DNA of 38,980 nucleotides from Corynebacterium sp. Its GTDB lineage: Bacteria; Actinomycetota; Actinomycetes; Mycobacteriales; Mycobacteriaceae. The notes under the pieces are model-generated. The model was not told the origin of the DNA, ran no database searches, and saw nothing but the letters and a program-made list of their open reading frames with translations. Positions 16,742 through 24,563 of this stretch are shown here, one piece after another. The DNA lies in the NCBI RefSeq assembly GCF_012838985.1, contig NZ_DUOE01000109.1, positions 1 to 38,980 of the forward strand. The letters are read 5' to 3'. How positions within the stretch are numbered: position 1 is the first letter of the stretch; the number at the start of each line of letters is the position of its first letter. A program made the position numbers and the translations under genes.

Positions 16742-17485
16742 GTGCTCGAACTTCTGCTGATTCTCCTCATCGTCCTGGTCGGATCCGCACTGCAGCGGAT
16801 CTCCGGGATGGGGCTCGGCCTCGTCGCCGGCCCGGTGCTCGCCGTGACGATGGGCCCCGTCGAGGGCATCCTCGTGGTCAACGTGCTGGCCTTCCTCAAC
16901 GCCGCCGCGACGACGGCCACCGTCCGGGAGTACGTCGACTGGAGGAAGTTCTCCCTCATCGCCTCCGTGCTCATCCTGGGGGCAGTCCCCGGTGCGCTGC
17001 TCGTGCGGGAGGTCTCGCCCTCGCTGCTGCAGGCGATCGTCGGTGCCCTCCTGCTGCTGGCTCTGGCGGTGACGACGTTCGGGCAGAAGCGCATCCCGCA
17101 GGTCACCGGCAACGTCCCGGCGGTGGTGGCCGGCATCGCGGGTGGGTTCATGAACACCCTCGCCGGTATCGCGGGTCCCGCGATCACCGTGTACGCGCAG
17201 GCCTCACGGTGGGCGCAGCAGTCCTTCGCTGCCACGTTGCAGCCGATCTTCATGGTCGCTGGTGCGATCTCCTTCGGAATCAAGATCCTCATGGGGGCGG
17301 GGTCACTGTCGGACACCGACTGGCTCGTGTGGCCGGTCGGCATCGTCGGCATGGCGCTCGGCCTGTGGATCGGCGTCCGTCTGAGCACCAAGGTCCCCCG
17401 ACCACGGGCACGCACCCTCGCCCTCCTGCTGGCCACCGCCGGTGGAGTCACCGCGCTGGTCCGCGGCATCAGCGGCCTCGTTTAG
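16742..17485 (+). CDS. TauE/SafE-family membrane transporter
   Basis: Predicted 247 residues with about eight hydrophobic segments, beginning with MLELLLILLIVLVGSALQRISGMG. The family signatures are the early SGMGLGLVAGPVLA and the repeat-half GIAGGFMNTLAGIAGPAITVYA. Members export or import small organosulfur or sulfite-type anions, but substrates vary and none is indicated here. The GTG start has no Shine-Dalgarno and is preceded by TAGTCT. The last 183 bases are antisense to the 3' end of the HNH gene. Confidence 0.85.
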   Translation: MLELLLILLIVLVGSALQRISGMGLGLVAGPVLAVTMGPVEGILVVNVLAFLNAAATTATVREYVDWRKFSLIASVLILGAVPGALLVREVSPSLLQAIVGALLLLALAVTTFGQKRIPQVTGNVPAVVAGIAGGFMNTLAGIAGPAITVYAQASRWAQQSFAATLQPIFMVAGAISFGIKILMGAGSLSDTDWLVWPVGIVGMALGLWIGVRLSTKVPRPRARTLALLLATAGGVTALVRGISGLV

Positions 17486-18676
17486 GCGGCGGCGCCGCTC
17501 CTGCGCCTCCTGCCGGGCGCGCTCGTTGCGGGCGTCACGGCGTTGCACGAAGGTCTGCACCCACCGGCGGTTCTCCGGTGTGAGCGGACCGTCGGAGCGG
17601 TTCTCCACGTAGGAGCCGTCCGCGAAGAGGAAGATCGCGTTGCCGGTCACCGGGCAGATGATGTAGCGGAAGTGCCCCGCGGTCTTGAGATTGTGGTGGG
17701 TGCGGCACAGCTTCCGCAGGTTCCGGGCGGTGGTGGGGCCGCCGTCGGCGTGGTTGACCACGTGGTCGTTGTCGCAGAACTCGCCGGGCTCATCGCAGCA
17801 GGGGAATCCGCATTCATCATCGAATCCTTCCACGCAGGCCTCTATGTCCTCCGGCGTGGAGTAGCTCTTGCTGACCTTCCCATAGATCTCATCCATGTCC
17901 CGGATGGTGGCCGCCTTCGCCTCCCATTCGGCCGCCCGTTGTGGACTGAGCCAGCCGGCGCGTGGCATGTAGGTCGGGGCTCCGGGGACGTCGTGCGCGC
18001 GGTAGACGTTGACGTTCACCTTCACCCCCTCGTCCTCGCCGGTGACCAGCAGGGCATGTGCCTCGGCGAGGCCGATGCCCCGGCGGGCGGCCAGCGCCCG
18101 CACCCGCTTCTCGACGACCGCCGCCATCGCCACGTCCATCCGCGCGGAGAGATCCGCGGTGCCGTCGTCGTTGAACTGCATGTGGTACGTGAGCTGCGGA
18201 AACTCCGCGTCCTCCTCGTCGGTGGCGATGGAGGCGTCGAGTTCGACGACCATCGCCCGGATTCGTCTGGTGATCGCCTTCGGGGACGGCAGCGGCTGGT
18301 TGGCCCGCGTGGGGCTGAGGAAGGCGGTGATCTGTTCGTCGAGGAGCGGGAAGTACTGCCGGTCAGCCAGAGCAAGGGCGGACTCGATGGCGCGCAGACG
18401 CTTCATGTCGAGGTGGTGGAGTTTCTCGACGAGCTCCCGCAGACGGGGCAGCTCATCGAGCGTGGCCATGGCGAAGAGATTCTTCTCGATGATCCACCGG
18501 GACAGGCCCGTGGACCGGACGAGAGGGGCGTAGACGGCCTCACTGTCGAGCTGTTCGTCGACGCGTGAGGCCAGGGTGCGCCACAGGTGGTGGTTGGCAC
18601 GGGTGACGGCGTTGGCTGTCACCGCCAGGGGGTCGTAGGGGTTGTTGACGGTGAAGTAGTGGGGGATCAGGCTCAC
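17303..18676 (-). CDS. HNH endonuclease with DUF222-type N-terminal region (13E12-like)
   Basis: Predicted 457 residues. The N-terminal two-thirds is a helical DUF222-like region (STGLSRWIIEKNLFAMATL, DLSARMDVAMAAVVEKRVRALAAR). The HNH nuclease core lies near residues 290-340: CGFPCCDEPGEFCDNDHVVNHADGG, then NLRKLCRTHHNLK, with paired Cys likely holding zinc. Such genes occur in many copies in actinobacteria; their function is unproven and some are mobile. The track start is a GTG at 18676 fused to a GGAGG motif, so the start is uncertain; an internal GTG about 18 codons in is possible. The last ~60 residues (Gly/Asp/Glu-rich) lie entirely antisense to the TauE gene and may be a read-through tail. 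Confidence 0.8.
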   Translation of the reverse strand: MSLIPHYFTVNNPYDPLAVTANAVTRANHHLWRTLASRVDEQLDSEAVYAPLVRSTGLSRWIIEKNLFAMATLDELPRLRELVEKLHHLDMKRLRAIESALALADRQYFPLLDEQITAFLSPTRANQPLPSPKAITRRIRAMVVELDASIATDEEDAEFPQLTYHMQFNDDGTADLSARMDVAMAAVVEKRVRALAARRGIGLAEAHALLVTGEDEGVKVNVNVYRAHDVPGAPTYMPRAGWLSPQRAAEWEAKAATIRDMDEIYGKVSKSYSTPEDIEACVEGFDDECGFPCCDEPGEFCDNDHVVNHADGGPTTARNLRKLCRTHHNLKTAGHFRYIICPVTGNAIFLFADGSYVENRSDGPLTPENRRWVQTFVQRRDARNERARQEAQERRRRLNEAADAADQRGDSTGGGQQEGEGACPWSGDLGAQTDADPQAERHADDADRPHEPVGVRQ

Positions 18677-18690
18677 CTCCGCAGGTGTCG

Positions 18691-18715
18691 CTAGAGTGTT
18701 CGATCCGCACTCTAG
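18691..18715. promoter_or_regulatory. Perfect 8-bp inverted repeat upstream of the HNH gene (CTAGAGTG / CACTCTAG)
   Basis: CTAGAGTG and CACTCTAG are separated by nine bases, in the 95-base gap between the HNH and SDR genes. On the minus strand TAGAGT (18709-18714) could serve as a -10 for the HNH gene with a leader of about 26 bases. The site could be an operator for a dimeric regulator; no regulator is identified. Confidence 0.5.
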
Positions 18716-18771
18716 AACGCCACCCCGACATGAGCACCCCCGGGGGTGGGAAAGTGGGTCTCTACCTGCGG

Positions 18772-19476
18772 CTATCCGCGTCCCAGGTAGGGCATTCCTG
18801 CGGCAGTCACGGTCACTTGGTCAACGCTCACATCCGCCGGCATCGCGGCCACGGCGACCAGCAGACGGGCGGCCTCGGAAGCGTCGAACATGGGCTCCGA
18901 GCCGGTGAAGGAACCCAGCAGGGCGGTCCGGGCGTTGCCGATGTCCAGCTCGGTGGCGGTGATGCCGTAGGGGCGGCCGTCGAGGGCCGTGGAGACCGTC
19001 AGGCTCGCCACCGCAGCCTTGGAGGCGGCGTAGGCGCCCACCCCCGGGCGCGGCGAGTGGCCCGCGATGGAACCGTTGTTGATGATGCGCCCGCCACCGT
19101 TGTCCGCCATCCACGCGAAAGCCTGCTGCGTGCACAGGAACGTGCCGGTGATGTTCGTCTCGAAGGTGCGGCGCCACTCGGCAGGGTCGATGGTGTGCAG
19201 CTCCCCGGTGGGCCCGGGCACTCCGGCGTTGTTGACCAGCAGATCCAGGCGGCCGTGCCACCCGGTCACCTCGGCGAAGGCGTCCGCGACGCTGGCCTCG
19301 TCACTGACGTCACAGACGACGACCAGCGCGTCCCCGATGTCCGTGGCCGTCTCCTCCAGCGTCTCCCGCGTGCGGCCCAGCAGGGCCACCGCCCATCCGT
19401 CACGCCCCAGCGCCCGGGCGAACATCCGCCCGAGGCCACCGCCGGCACCGGTCACAACAGCTACCTTCTTGTCCAT
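18772..19476 (-). CDS. Short-chain dehydrogenase/reductase
   Basis: Predicted 234 residues, classical SDR. The cofactor loop is VVTGAGGGLGRMFARAL, with CDVSD as adenine-contact region and LVNNAGVPGP. The catalytic residues are the Ser in NNGSIAGHS and the Tyr-Lys in GAYAASKAAVASL. The residue after strand 2 is Arg (LGRTRE), which suggests NADP(H) preference. The substrate is unknown. The ATG at 19476 has no Shine-Dalgarno and is preceded six bases away by TACGAT. A 23-base gap separates it from the divergent Hyi-like gene. Confidence 0.9.
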   Translation of the reverse strand: MDKKVAVVTGAGGGLGRMFARALGRDGWAVALLGRTRETLEETATDIGDALVVVCDVSDEASVADAFAEVTGWHGRLDLLVNNAGVPGPTGELHTIDPAEWRRTFETNITGTFLCTQQAFAWMADNGGGRIINNGSIAGHSPRPGVGAYAASKAAVASLTVSTALDGRPYGITATELDIGNARTALLGSFTGSEPMFDASEAARLLVAVAAMPADVSVDQVTVTAAGMPYLGRG

Positions 19477-19482
19477 ACGTCC

Positions 19483-19492
19483 ATCGTAGAGT
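19483..19492. promoter_or_regulatory. Overlapping divergent -10 elements (TACGAT minus, TAGAGT plus)
   Basis: The minus-strand TACGAT (19483-19488) precedes the SDR ATG by six bases, and the plus-strand TAGAGT (19487-19492) precedes the Hyi-like ATG by seven bases. They share the TA at 19487-19488, making a 10-base ANNNTANNNT element that could start both transcripts without leaders. Confidence 0.6.
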
Positions 19493-19499
19493 GGTGCTC

Positions 19500-20171
19500 A
19501 TGATCACCGCGACAAACTGCTCCATCGGCCGTGCCAGCCTCACCGAGGGCCTGGACGCCTCCACCACCCCCAGGGTCGAACTGTGGTGGCCCTTCGCCCA
19601 CCCGGACCCCACCGACTCCGAGATCAGGGGAGTGGTCACCGAGCTGGAGAAGAGGAACCTGCAGCTCATCGCCCTCAACATGTTCGGAGGGGACCTCGCG
19701 GCCGGGGACCGCGGCATCCTGCACGAGCAGGACCTGCCGGAGGCGCACCTCGACGCGGTCGAGCGTTTCCACGAGCTCACCGGGGTCCGCCGCTTCAACC
19801 TGCTCCTCGGGCGGGGCGGCACCGAGCTCACCGCGGAGCAGGAGCGCAGGTTCGGGGCGGTGGCGGGGGACGTCGAGAAGCGTTTCGGGGGAGTGGCCAT
19901 GGTGGAACCCATCTCCGCCACCCCGGACTACCCCGTGACCACCGTCGCGCAGGCGGTGCCGCTCCTGCAGCACGGCGGCCTGCTGCTCGATCTCTACCAC
20001 CTGGCGGTCAACGACGCCGTTGACCTCAGCATCATGCCCGAGCACGTGCAGATCGCTGACAATCCCGGCCGCGGCGCCCCCGGCACCGGCAGCCTGCCGC
20101 TGGAGCAGTGGATCACGCAGCTGCGCGACGCCGGTTACGAGGGGGAGGTCGCAGCGGAGTGGCTCCCGTGA
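19500..20171 (+). CDS. Hydroxypyruvate isomerase-like TIM-barrel protein
   Basis: Predicted 223 residues of the xylose isomerase-like TIM-barrel superfamily. Family signatures close to Hyi are VELWWPFAHPDP, LIALNMFGGDLAAGDRG, the metal-binding MVEPISATPDYPV and LLLDLYHLAVN. It is shorter than the usual ~260 residues because the first barrel strand-helix region is reduced. The ATG at 19500 is used (the track's 19491 lies within the promoter). The stop overlaps the next gene's GTG by four bases, suggesting a two-gene operon with the Nudix hydrolase. The substrate is not determined. Confidence 0.82.
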   Translation: MITATNCSIGRASLTEGLDASTTPRVELWWPFAHPDPTDSEIRGVVTELEKRNLQLIALNMFGGDLAAGDRGILHEQDLPEAHLDAVERFHELTGVRRFNLLLGRGGTELTAEQERRFGAVAGDVEKRFGGVAMVEPISATPDYPVTTVAQAVPLLQHGGLLLDLYHLAVNDAVDLSIMPEHVQIADNPGRGAPGTGSLPLEQWITQLRDAGYEGEVAAEWLP

Positions 20172-20704
20172 CCGAACTCTGGGACATTCTCGACGACAAC
20201 CGCCAGCCCACCGGCCGCACCGCGCCCCGCCAGGACGGGCTCATCGACGGTGACCTGCACGTCGTCGTCCACGTCTGCATCTTCAACGAGGCCGACCAGA
20301 TGCTCATCCAGCGCCGCGCCGACACCAAACAGGACTGGCCCGGCCTGTGGGACTTCTCCGTGGGCGGCAGCATCCACGCCGGGGAGACGAGCCGCGAGGG
20401 AGCACAGCGGGAGGTCCGGGAGGAACTGGGGCTCGACGTCGCACTCGGCCGCCCGAGCTTCACGTTCAACTTCCAGTACGGCTTCGACGACTTCTACCTG
20501 CTGCGTCACGACGTCGCGCTGCCCCTCCCGGCCGTCCCCAACGACGAGGTCGCCGAGGTCCGCTGGGCGGACCTCGACGACGTGGTGGAACTGCTGCGGG
20601 CGGACGAGTTCATCAACTACCGCGAGTCGGCGGTGCGCTTCGTCTTCGACTTCCTCGACCAGCGCAACATCTTCGACTCCCGCGACCTCCGCCGGGGGCA
20701 TTAG
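20168..20704 (+). CDS. Nudix hydrolase (Idi-type N-terminus)
   Basis: Predicted 178 residues from the GTG at 20168 (GTGA overlap with the upstream stop). The beginning, [20 protein letters not shown], is the isopentenyl-diphosphate isomerase-like Nudix lead-in. The Nudix box is [26 protein letters not shown]. It lacks the Cys and Glu active-site context of true Idi enzymes as far as I can see, so a general nucleoside-diphosphate-type hydrolase is more likely. The stop codon shares four bases (TTAG) with the stop of the converging ABC ATPase gene. Confidence 0.85.
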   Translation: MTELWDILDDNRQPTGRTAPRQDGLIDGDLHVVVHVCIFNEADQMLIQRRADTKQDWPGLWDFSVGGSIHAGETSREGAQREVREELGLDVALGRPSFTFNFQYGFDDFYLLRHDVALPLPAVPNDEVAEVRWADLDDVVELLRADEFINYRESAVRFVFDFLDQRNIFDSRDLRRGH

Positions 20705-21465
20705 AACAGCGACGACAGGAACGCCCGCGTCCGCCCCTCACGCGGGTTGTCCAGGACCTCAGCCGGCGGGCCCGCCTCGACGACGCGGCCGCCGTCCATG
20801 AATACGACCTTGTCGGCGACCTCCCGGGCGAAGCCCATCTCGTGGGTGACCACGAGCATGGTCATGCCGTCCTGGGCCAGTTCCTTCATCACCCGGAGGA
20901 CCTCCCCGACGAGCTCGGGGTCGAGGGCGGAGGTGGGCTCGTCGAAAAGCATGAGCTTGGGGTCCATGGCGACGGCGCGGGCGATGGCCACGCGCTGCTG
21001 CTGACCACCGGAGAGCTGCACCGGGTACGCGCCTGCCTTGTGGGCGAGGCCGACCTGGTCGAGCAGCTCGAGGCCGCGCCTCTTCGCATCCACGACGGAC
21101 TGACCCTTGACGTGCACGGGCGCCTCGATGACGTTCTCCAGGGCGGTGCGGTGCGGGAAGAGGTTGAACTGCTGGAAGACCATGCCGATGTCCGCGCGCT
21201 GGCGGGCGGCGTCCTTCTCGGAGATCTCGTGGAGCACGCCGTCGCGCTCCCGGTAGCCGATGAGTTCGCCGTCGACGTAGAGGCGGCCGGCGGTGACCTT
21301 CTCCAGGTGGTTGACGCAGCGCAGGAAGGTGGACTTGCCGGAGCCGGAGGGGCCGATGAGGCAGGCCACCTCGCCCTGGGGAACCTGCAGGTCAATGCCC
21401 TTGAGAACCTCCAGCTGGCCGAAGGACTTGCACACCTGCTGGGCGTTGATCATGAGGTTGGTCAT
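20701..21465 (-). CDS. Polar amino acid ABC transporter ATP-binding protein
   Basis: Predicted 254 residues from the ATG at 21465, preceded by AAGGAGAA; the longer ORF in the track runs into the permease region. Motifs are Walker [10 protein letters not shown], the Q-loop in [11 protein letters not shown], signature LSGGQQQR, Walker [14 protein letters not shown] and the switch His in VVTHEMGFA. It closely resembles GlnQ-type ATPases. It is third in the binding protein-permease-ATPase operon, two bases after the permease stop. Confidence 0.95.
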   Translation of the reverse strand: MTNLMINAQQVCKSFGQLEVLKGIDLQVPQGEVACLIGPSGSGKSTFLRCVNHLEKVTAGRLYVDGELIGYRERDGVLHEISEKDAARQRADIGMVFQQFNLFPHRTALENVIEAPVHVKGQSVVDAKRRGLELLDQVGLAHKAGAYPVQLSGGQQQRVAIARAVAMDPKLMLFDEPTSALDPELVGEVLRVMKELAQDGMTMLVVTHEMGFAREVADKVVFMDGGRVVEAGPPAEVLDNPREGRTRAFLSSLF

Positions 21466-21467
21466 GT

Positions 21468-22382
21468 CTAGTTCTCCTTCACGACCGAGACGTTGCCGGG
21501 GACGGTGCCCTCGGCGTCGGCGAGGGCAGCGAGCTGGCGGCCGGTGAGCTCCCGGCGGGCACCCTTCTCGAAGTGCTTCTCCAGGTAGTACTGCCCGACC
21601 ATGAGCACCGACGTCACCGCGAGGTACCAGGTGGCGGCGACCAGCAGCATGGGCACCGGGTCGAAGAGCGCGGCGGCGATGTCCATCGAGCGGCCGTAGA
21701 GCTCGAGGGTGTAGGGGATGGCCACCACGAGCGAGGTCGTCTTGAGCATGGAGATGAGCTCGTTGCCGGTCGGCGGGATGATGATGCGCATCGCCTGGGG
21801 GAGGACCGTGCGACGCATCGTCAGGGTCCAGCTCATGCCGAGCGCCTTGGACGCCTCCATCTGTCCCTCGGGGACCGAGGAGATGCCGGAGCGGACGATC
21901 TCGGCCATGTAGGCGGCCTCGTTGAGACCCAGTCCCAGGACCGCGAGGAGGAAGGCGTTCTTCAGCAGGGACTGCAGGTCGATCTCCGCGAAACCGACGT
22001 TGATGCTCTGGTACAGCGAGCCGAGCAGCCCCCAGAACACCAGCTGCACGTACACCGGGGTGCCGCGGAAGATCCACAGGTACACCCACGCGACGCCGCG
22101 CAGCACCGGGTTCGGCGACATGCGCATGACCGCCAGCGTGGCGCCGAGACCGACGCCGATGAGCATCGCCAGGACCGTCAGCGCCAGGGTGTGCAGGGCG
22201 GCGGTGGCGACGCGGGTGTCGAAGAGGTACGCGCGGTAGGTGTCCCAGCCGTACGCCTCGTTGGTCAGCGCCCCGATGACGAACCAGGCCGACAGGCCCA
22301 GCACGACCGCCGCGAGGACCCAGCGACCCGGGTGACGCAGCGGCTTCGCCTGGATGGGGGCGGGGGTGGCGGGAGTGCTCAT
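21468..22382 (-). CDS. Polar amino acid ABC transporter permease
   Basis: Predicted 304 residues from the ATG at 22382 (ATGA overlap with the binding-protein stop; AAGGAGAT upstream). HisM/GlnP-type permease with about five membrane segments. It has the EAA loop, [27 protein letters not shown], that contacts the ATPase. The N-terminal extension [19 protein letters not shown] adds a first membrane helix. It probably works as a homodimer, since only one permease gene is present. The C-terminal tail is hydrophilic. Confidence 0.94.
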   Translation of the reverse strand: MSTPATPAPIQAKPLRHPGRWVLAAVVLGLSAWFVIGALTNEAYGWDTYRAYLFDTRVATAALHTLALTVLAMLIGVGLGATLAVMRMSPNPVLRGVAWVYLWIFRGTPVYVQLVFWGLLGSLYQSINVGFAEIDLQSLLKNAFLLAVLGLGLNEAAYMAEIVRSGISSVPEGQMEASKALGMSWTLTMRRTVLPQAMRIIIPPTGNELISMLKTTSLVVAIPYTLELYGRSMDIAAALFDPVPMLLVAATWYLAVTSVLMVGQYYLEKHFEKGARRELTGRQLAALADAEGTVPGNVSVVKEN

Positions 22383-23275
22383 GCGATCTCCTTCTCGTTG
22401 ATCATGGCGGTGTCGATGAGCCCGGTCCCCACACCCCACTGGGCGAGGATGCGCTCGTAGTCACCGGTGTCGATGAGGTGCTGCAGGGCGGCCGCCATCG
22501 CGGGGCCCAGCGGGGAGTCCTTCGGCACGGCCCAGCCGTAGGGCGCGGCGTCGAACATGCGGCCGGTGAGGGCCAGGCGGTCGTCGGAACGCGCGACGGC
22601 CCAGGCGGTGACGGGGGAGTCGGCCGACATGGCGTCGGCACGTCCCATGAGGGCGGCCAGCGCGGCATTGTCGGACGTGTCGTAGGAGAGGACGGTGATC
22701 GGCGGCAGCCCGGCGTCCTCGCAGGCCTGCGCCTTGGGGCGGACATCGTCGGTCTCCGAGACGGTCGTGCGCTGCACGGCGACGGTCAGCCCGCAGGGAT
22801 TCTCCGGGTCGATGTCGCTGCCCACCGGGGCGGCCCACTGGATGCCGGCGTAGAGGAAGTTGACGAAGTCGAAGTTCTTCCGCCGCTCCTCATTGTCCGT
22901 GAAACCCGACGCGCCGGCGTCGAGGGTGCCCGCCTGCACGGCGGGGAGGATGAGGGAGAAGTCCTGCTCCACGGGCTCGAAACGCAGCCCCATCACGCCG
23001 GCGACCGCGGCCGCGAGATCCATCTCCAGGCCGATGATCGTGCCGTCGGAGTCCTTGAGTTCGAAGGGGGCGAACGGCGGGTTGGTGCCGCCGCGCAGCA
23101 CACCGCGGGCGGCGATGTCGGCGGGCACCAGCTCCGCCACCGCGGGAACAGCCTCCGGCACGATGGGGGTCCATCCTGCGGGACGTCCCTCCTCGACGTT
23201 GGTCACACACGAGGTCATGCTTATCGACGCCGCGGTGATCACCGCGAGCGCCAGCGTCCGCGGTCCGCGGATCAT
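22379..23275 (-). CDS. Amino acid ABC transporter substrate-binding lipoprotein
   Basis: Predicted 298 residues, family 3 (polar amino acid) solute-binding protein. The signal peptide ends ISMTSC with Cys23; Met at -3 is unusual for a lipobox but acceptable. Family blocks are [58 protein letters not shown] and the C-terminal [15 protein letters not shown]. The ligand is not identified. The start overlaps the DUF368 stop by four bases (ATGA), so the transporter is probably translated with that upstream gene. Confidence 0.93.
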   Translation of the reverse strand: MIRGPRTLALAVITAASISMTSCVTNVEEGRPAGWTPIVPEAVPAVAELVPADIAARGVLRGGTNPPFAPFELKDSDGTIIGLEMDLAAAVAGVMGLRFEPVEQDFSLILPAVQAGTLDAGASGFTDNEERRKNFDFVNFLYAGIQWAAPVGSDIDPENPCGLTVAVQRTTVSETDDVRPKAQACEDAGLPPITVLSYDTSDNAALAALMGRADAMSADSPVTAWAVARSDDRLALTGRMFDAAPYGWAVPKDSPLGPAMAAALQHLIDTGDYERILAQWGVGTGLIDTAMINEKEIA

Positions 23276-24189
23276 GCGGGCAGCGATGCCGTGATGACCT
23301 CTGACTCACGGCGGGTGGTGGCCACGCGGTCGGCGATGATGAACACCGCGACGACGGCACCGCCCAGGGCGATGAGGCCGACGATGGCGAGGACGTTCCC
23401 GCCGGGGGAGAGCAGGTTCGCGTCCGCGTCCTGCCAGGGCCACAGGGAGCGCAGGGAACCCAGCATCAGGCCGGCCATGAGGGTCAGGGAGACGGTGCGG
23501 TGCTTCTCCAGGGCCCAGGTGAGCACCTTGATGAACAGGGCGATGCCGACGAGCGCGCCGGCCATGAAGGTGAGGATCACGGTCCAGTTCCGGTCGGAGA
23601 CGGCACCGATGACCGGTGCGTACAGGCCCATGGCCAGCAGCATGTAGGAGCCGGAGATGCCCGGCAGGACGAGCGCACACACCGCGACGGCGGCGGCGAG
23701 GAAGATGATCGGCAGGGCAGGGTCCTCGCGCGGGGCGGAGACGAAGCTGGTACCCAGGAAGCCGACGACCGCGGCGACGAGGAACAGCGGGATGACCATG
23801 CCGGCGCGGCGGCGCAGATCACGGGGGTCCATCATGGCCAGCGGCACCCAGATCGACACGGCGACCATGCCGAGGAAGAGGGCGCGCGCGTACTCCGGGG
23901 AGTTCTCCACGAAGTTGTGCAGCACGGTCGACATGGTGAACACGGCGGTGACCATGCCGACCCCGATGGAGATGAGGAGGAGCCAGTCCACCTTCGCGAA
24001 CTGGCGGCGCAGCAGCTGGTTCGCGGCGTTGAGGGCGCGTTCGTAGACACCGACGACGAGCGCGACGGTGCCTCCGGAGATGCCCGGTACGAGCTCGGCC
24101 ATGCCGATGAGGGCACCACGGATGAGATTCGCCAGGACATGCAGCGGGGTGCGCGGCGTCCTGGCGGGGTAATGATGGGTGGTCGTCAT
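23272..24189 (-). CDS. DUF368 (PopT-type) polyprenyl-phosphate translocase
   Basis: Predicted 305 residues from the ATG at 24189 (AAGGTGAG upstream; the GTG at 24195 is less well placed). Multi-spanning membrane protein with the two inverted-repeat signatures of DUF368: GALIGMAELVPGISGGTVALVVGVYE near the start and VCALVLPGISGSYMLLAMGLY in the middle. DUF368 proteins were recently assigned as transporters that recycle undecaprenyl (or decaprenyl) phosphate across the membrane for cell-wall synthesis. That role is family knowledge, not shown here. Here it is translationally coupled to an amino acid ABC transporter. Confidence 0.9.
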   Translation of the reverse strand: MTTTHHYPARTPRTPLHVLANLIRGALIGMAELVPGISGGTVALVVGVYERALNAANQLLRRQFAKVDWLLLISIGVGMVTAVFTMSTVLHNFVENSPEYARALFLGMVAVSIWVPLAMMDPRDLRRRAGMVIPLFLVAAVVGFLGTSFVSAPREDPALPIIFLAAAVAVCALVLPGISGSYMLLAMGLYAPVIGAVSDRNWTVILTFMAGALVGIALFIKVLTWALEKHRTVSLTLMAGLMLGSLRSLWPWQDADANLLSPGGNVLAIVGLIALGGAVVAVFIIADRVATTRRESEVITASLPA

Positions 24190-24208
24190 GACCACTCACC
24201 TTACGGCA

Positions 24209-24499
24209 CTAGCGCATGGCCGACATGACCGCCTGGATGATGGTTCCGATCACCGCGACGGCCGCGAAACCGATGAGCCAGTCACGCCCCAGCAGCAGCG
24301 CACCCTCCTGCTTCTCGGCCTCGGTGGAGGCGGAGGAGAGCTTCTGTGCACCGGTGGAACCGGCCCGCATGTCGGCCGGCAGCTCCTCGATCTGGGAGGT
24401 GACGGCATTCACCGGGGAAGCGGGCTGGGCGTGGACGGCCGGGACCGCCCCCAGGGTGAGGGCGGTGGCGGTGCCGAGGGCGATGAGGGTGCGGCGCAT
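24209..24499 (-). CDS. Small secreted/membrane protein of unknown function
   Basis: Predicted 96 residues. An N-terminal signal peptide (MRRTLIALGTATALTLGAVPAVHA with an AXA-type cleavage site) is followed by a polar middle (VNAVTSQIEELPADMRAG, AEKQEG) and a C-terminal hydrophobic helix, WLIGFAAVAVIGTIIQAV. This gives a small exported protein with a C-terminal anchor. I do not recognise a family. The ATG at 24499 has AAGGA eight bases upstream. It sits between the oxidoreductase operon and DUF368; its own stop is 20 bases before the DUF368 ATG, so the two may be co-transcribed. Confidence 0.75.
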   Translation of the reverse strand: MRRTLIALGTATALTLGAVPAVHAQPASPVNAVTSQIEELPADMRAGSTGAQKLSSASTEAEKQEGALLLGRDWLIGFAAVAVIGTIIQAVMSAMR

Positions 24500-24522
24500 G
24501 ACGGGGATCCTTAACTCATGGA

Positions 24523-24548
24523 GGGGACAGTACTGGTCCCATACTTTA
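24523..24548 (-). promoter_or_regulatory. Putative promoter (-10 TAAAGT) with near-palindrome for the small secreted protein
   Basis: The minus-strand hexamer TAAAGT (24543-24548) is followed by an imperfect palindrome centred on CAGTACTG (24528-24535) with GGGA/TCCC flanks. This lies in the 64-base gap between the iron-sulfur subunit stop and the secreted-protein start. It could be a promoter-proximal operator. Confidence 0.35.
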
Positions 24549-24563
24549 ACGCGTCGCGTCCGT

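Noticed and set aside
20168-20704. True isopentenyl-diphosphate isomerase
   Set aside because: Only the N-terminal lead-in and the Nudix box are shared; the active-site Cys and Glu surroundings of Idi are not evident.
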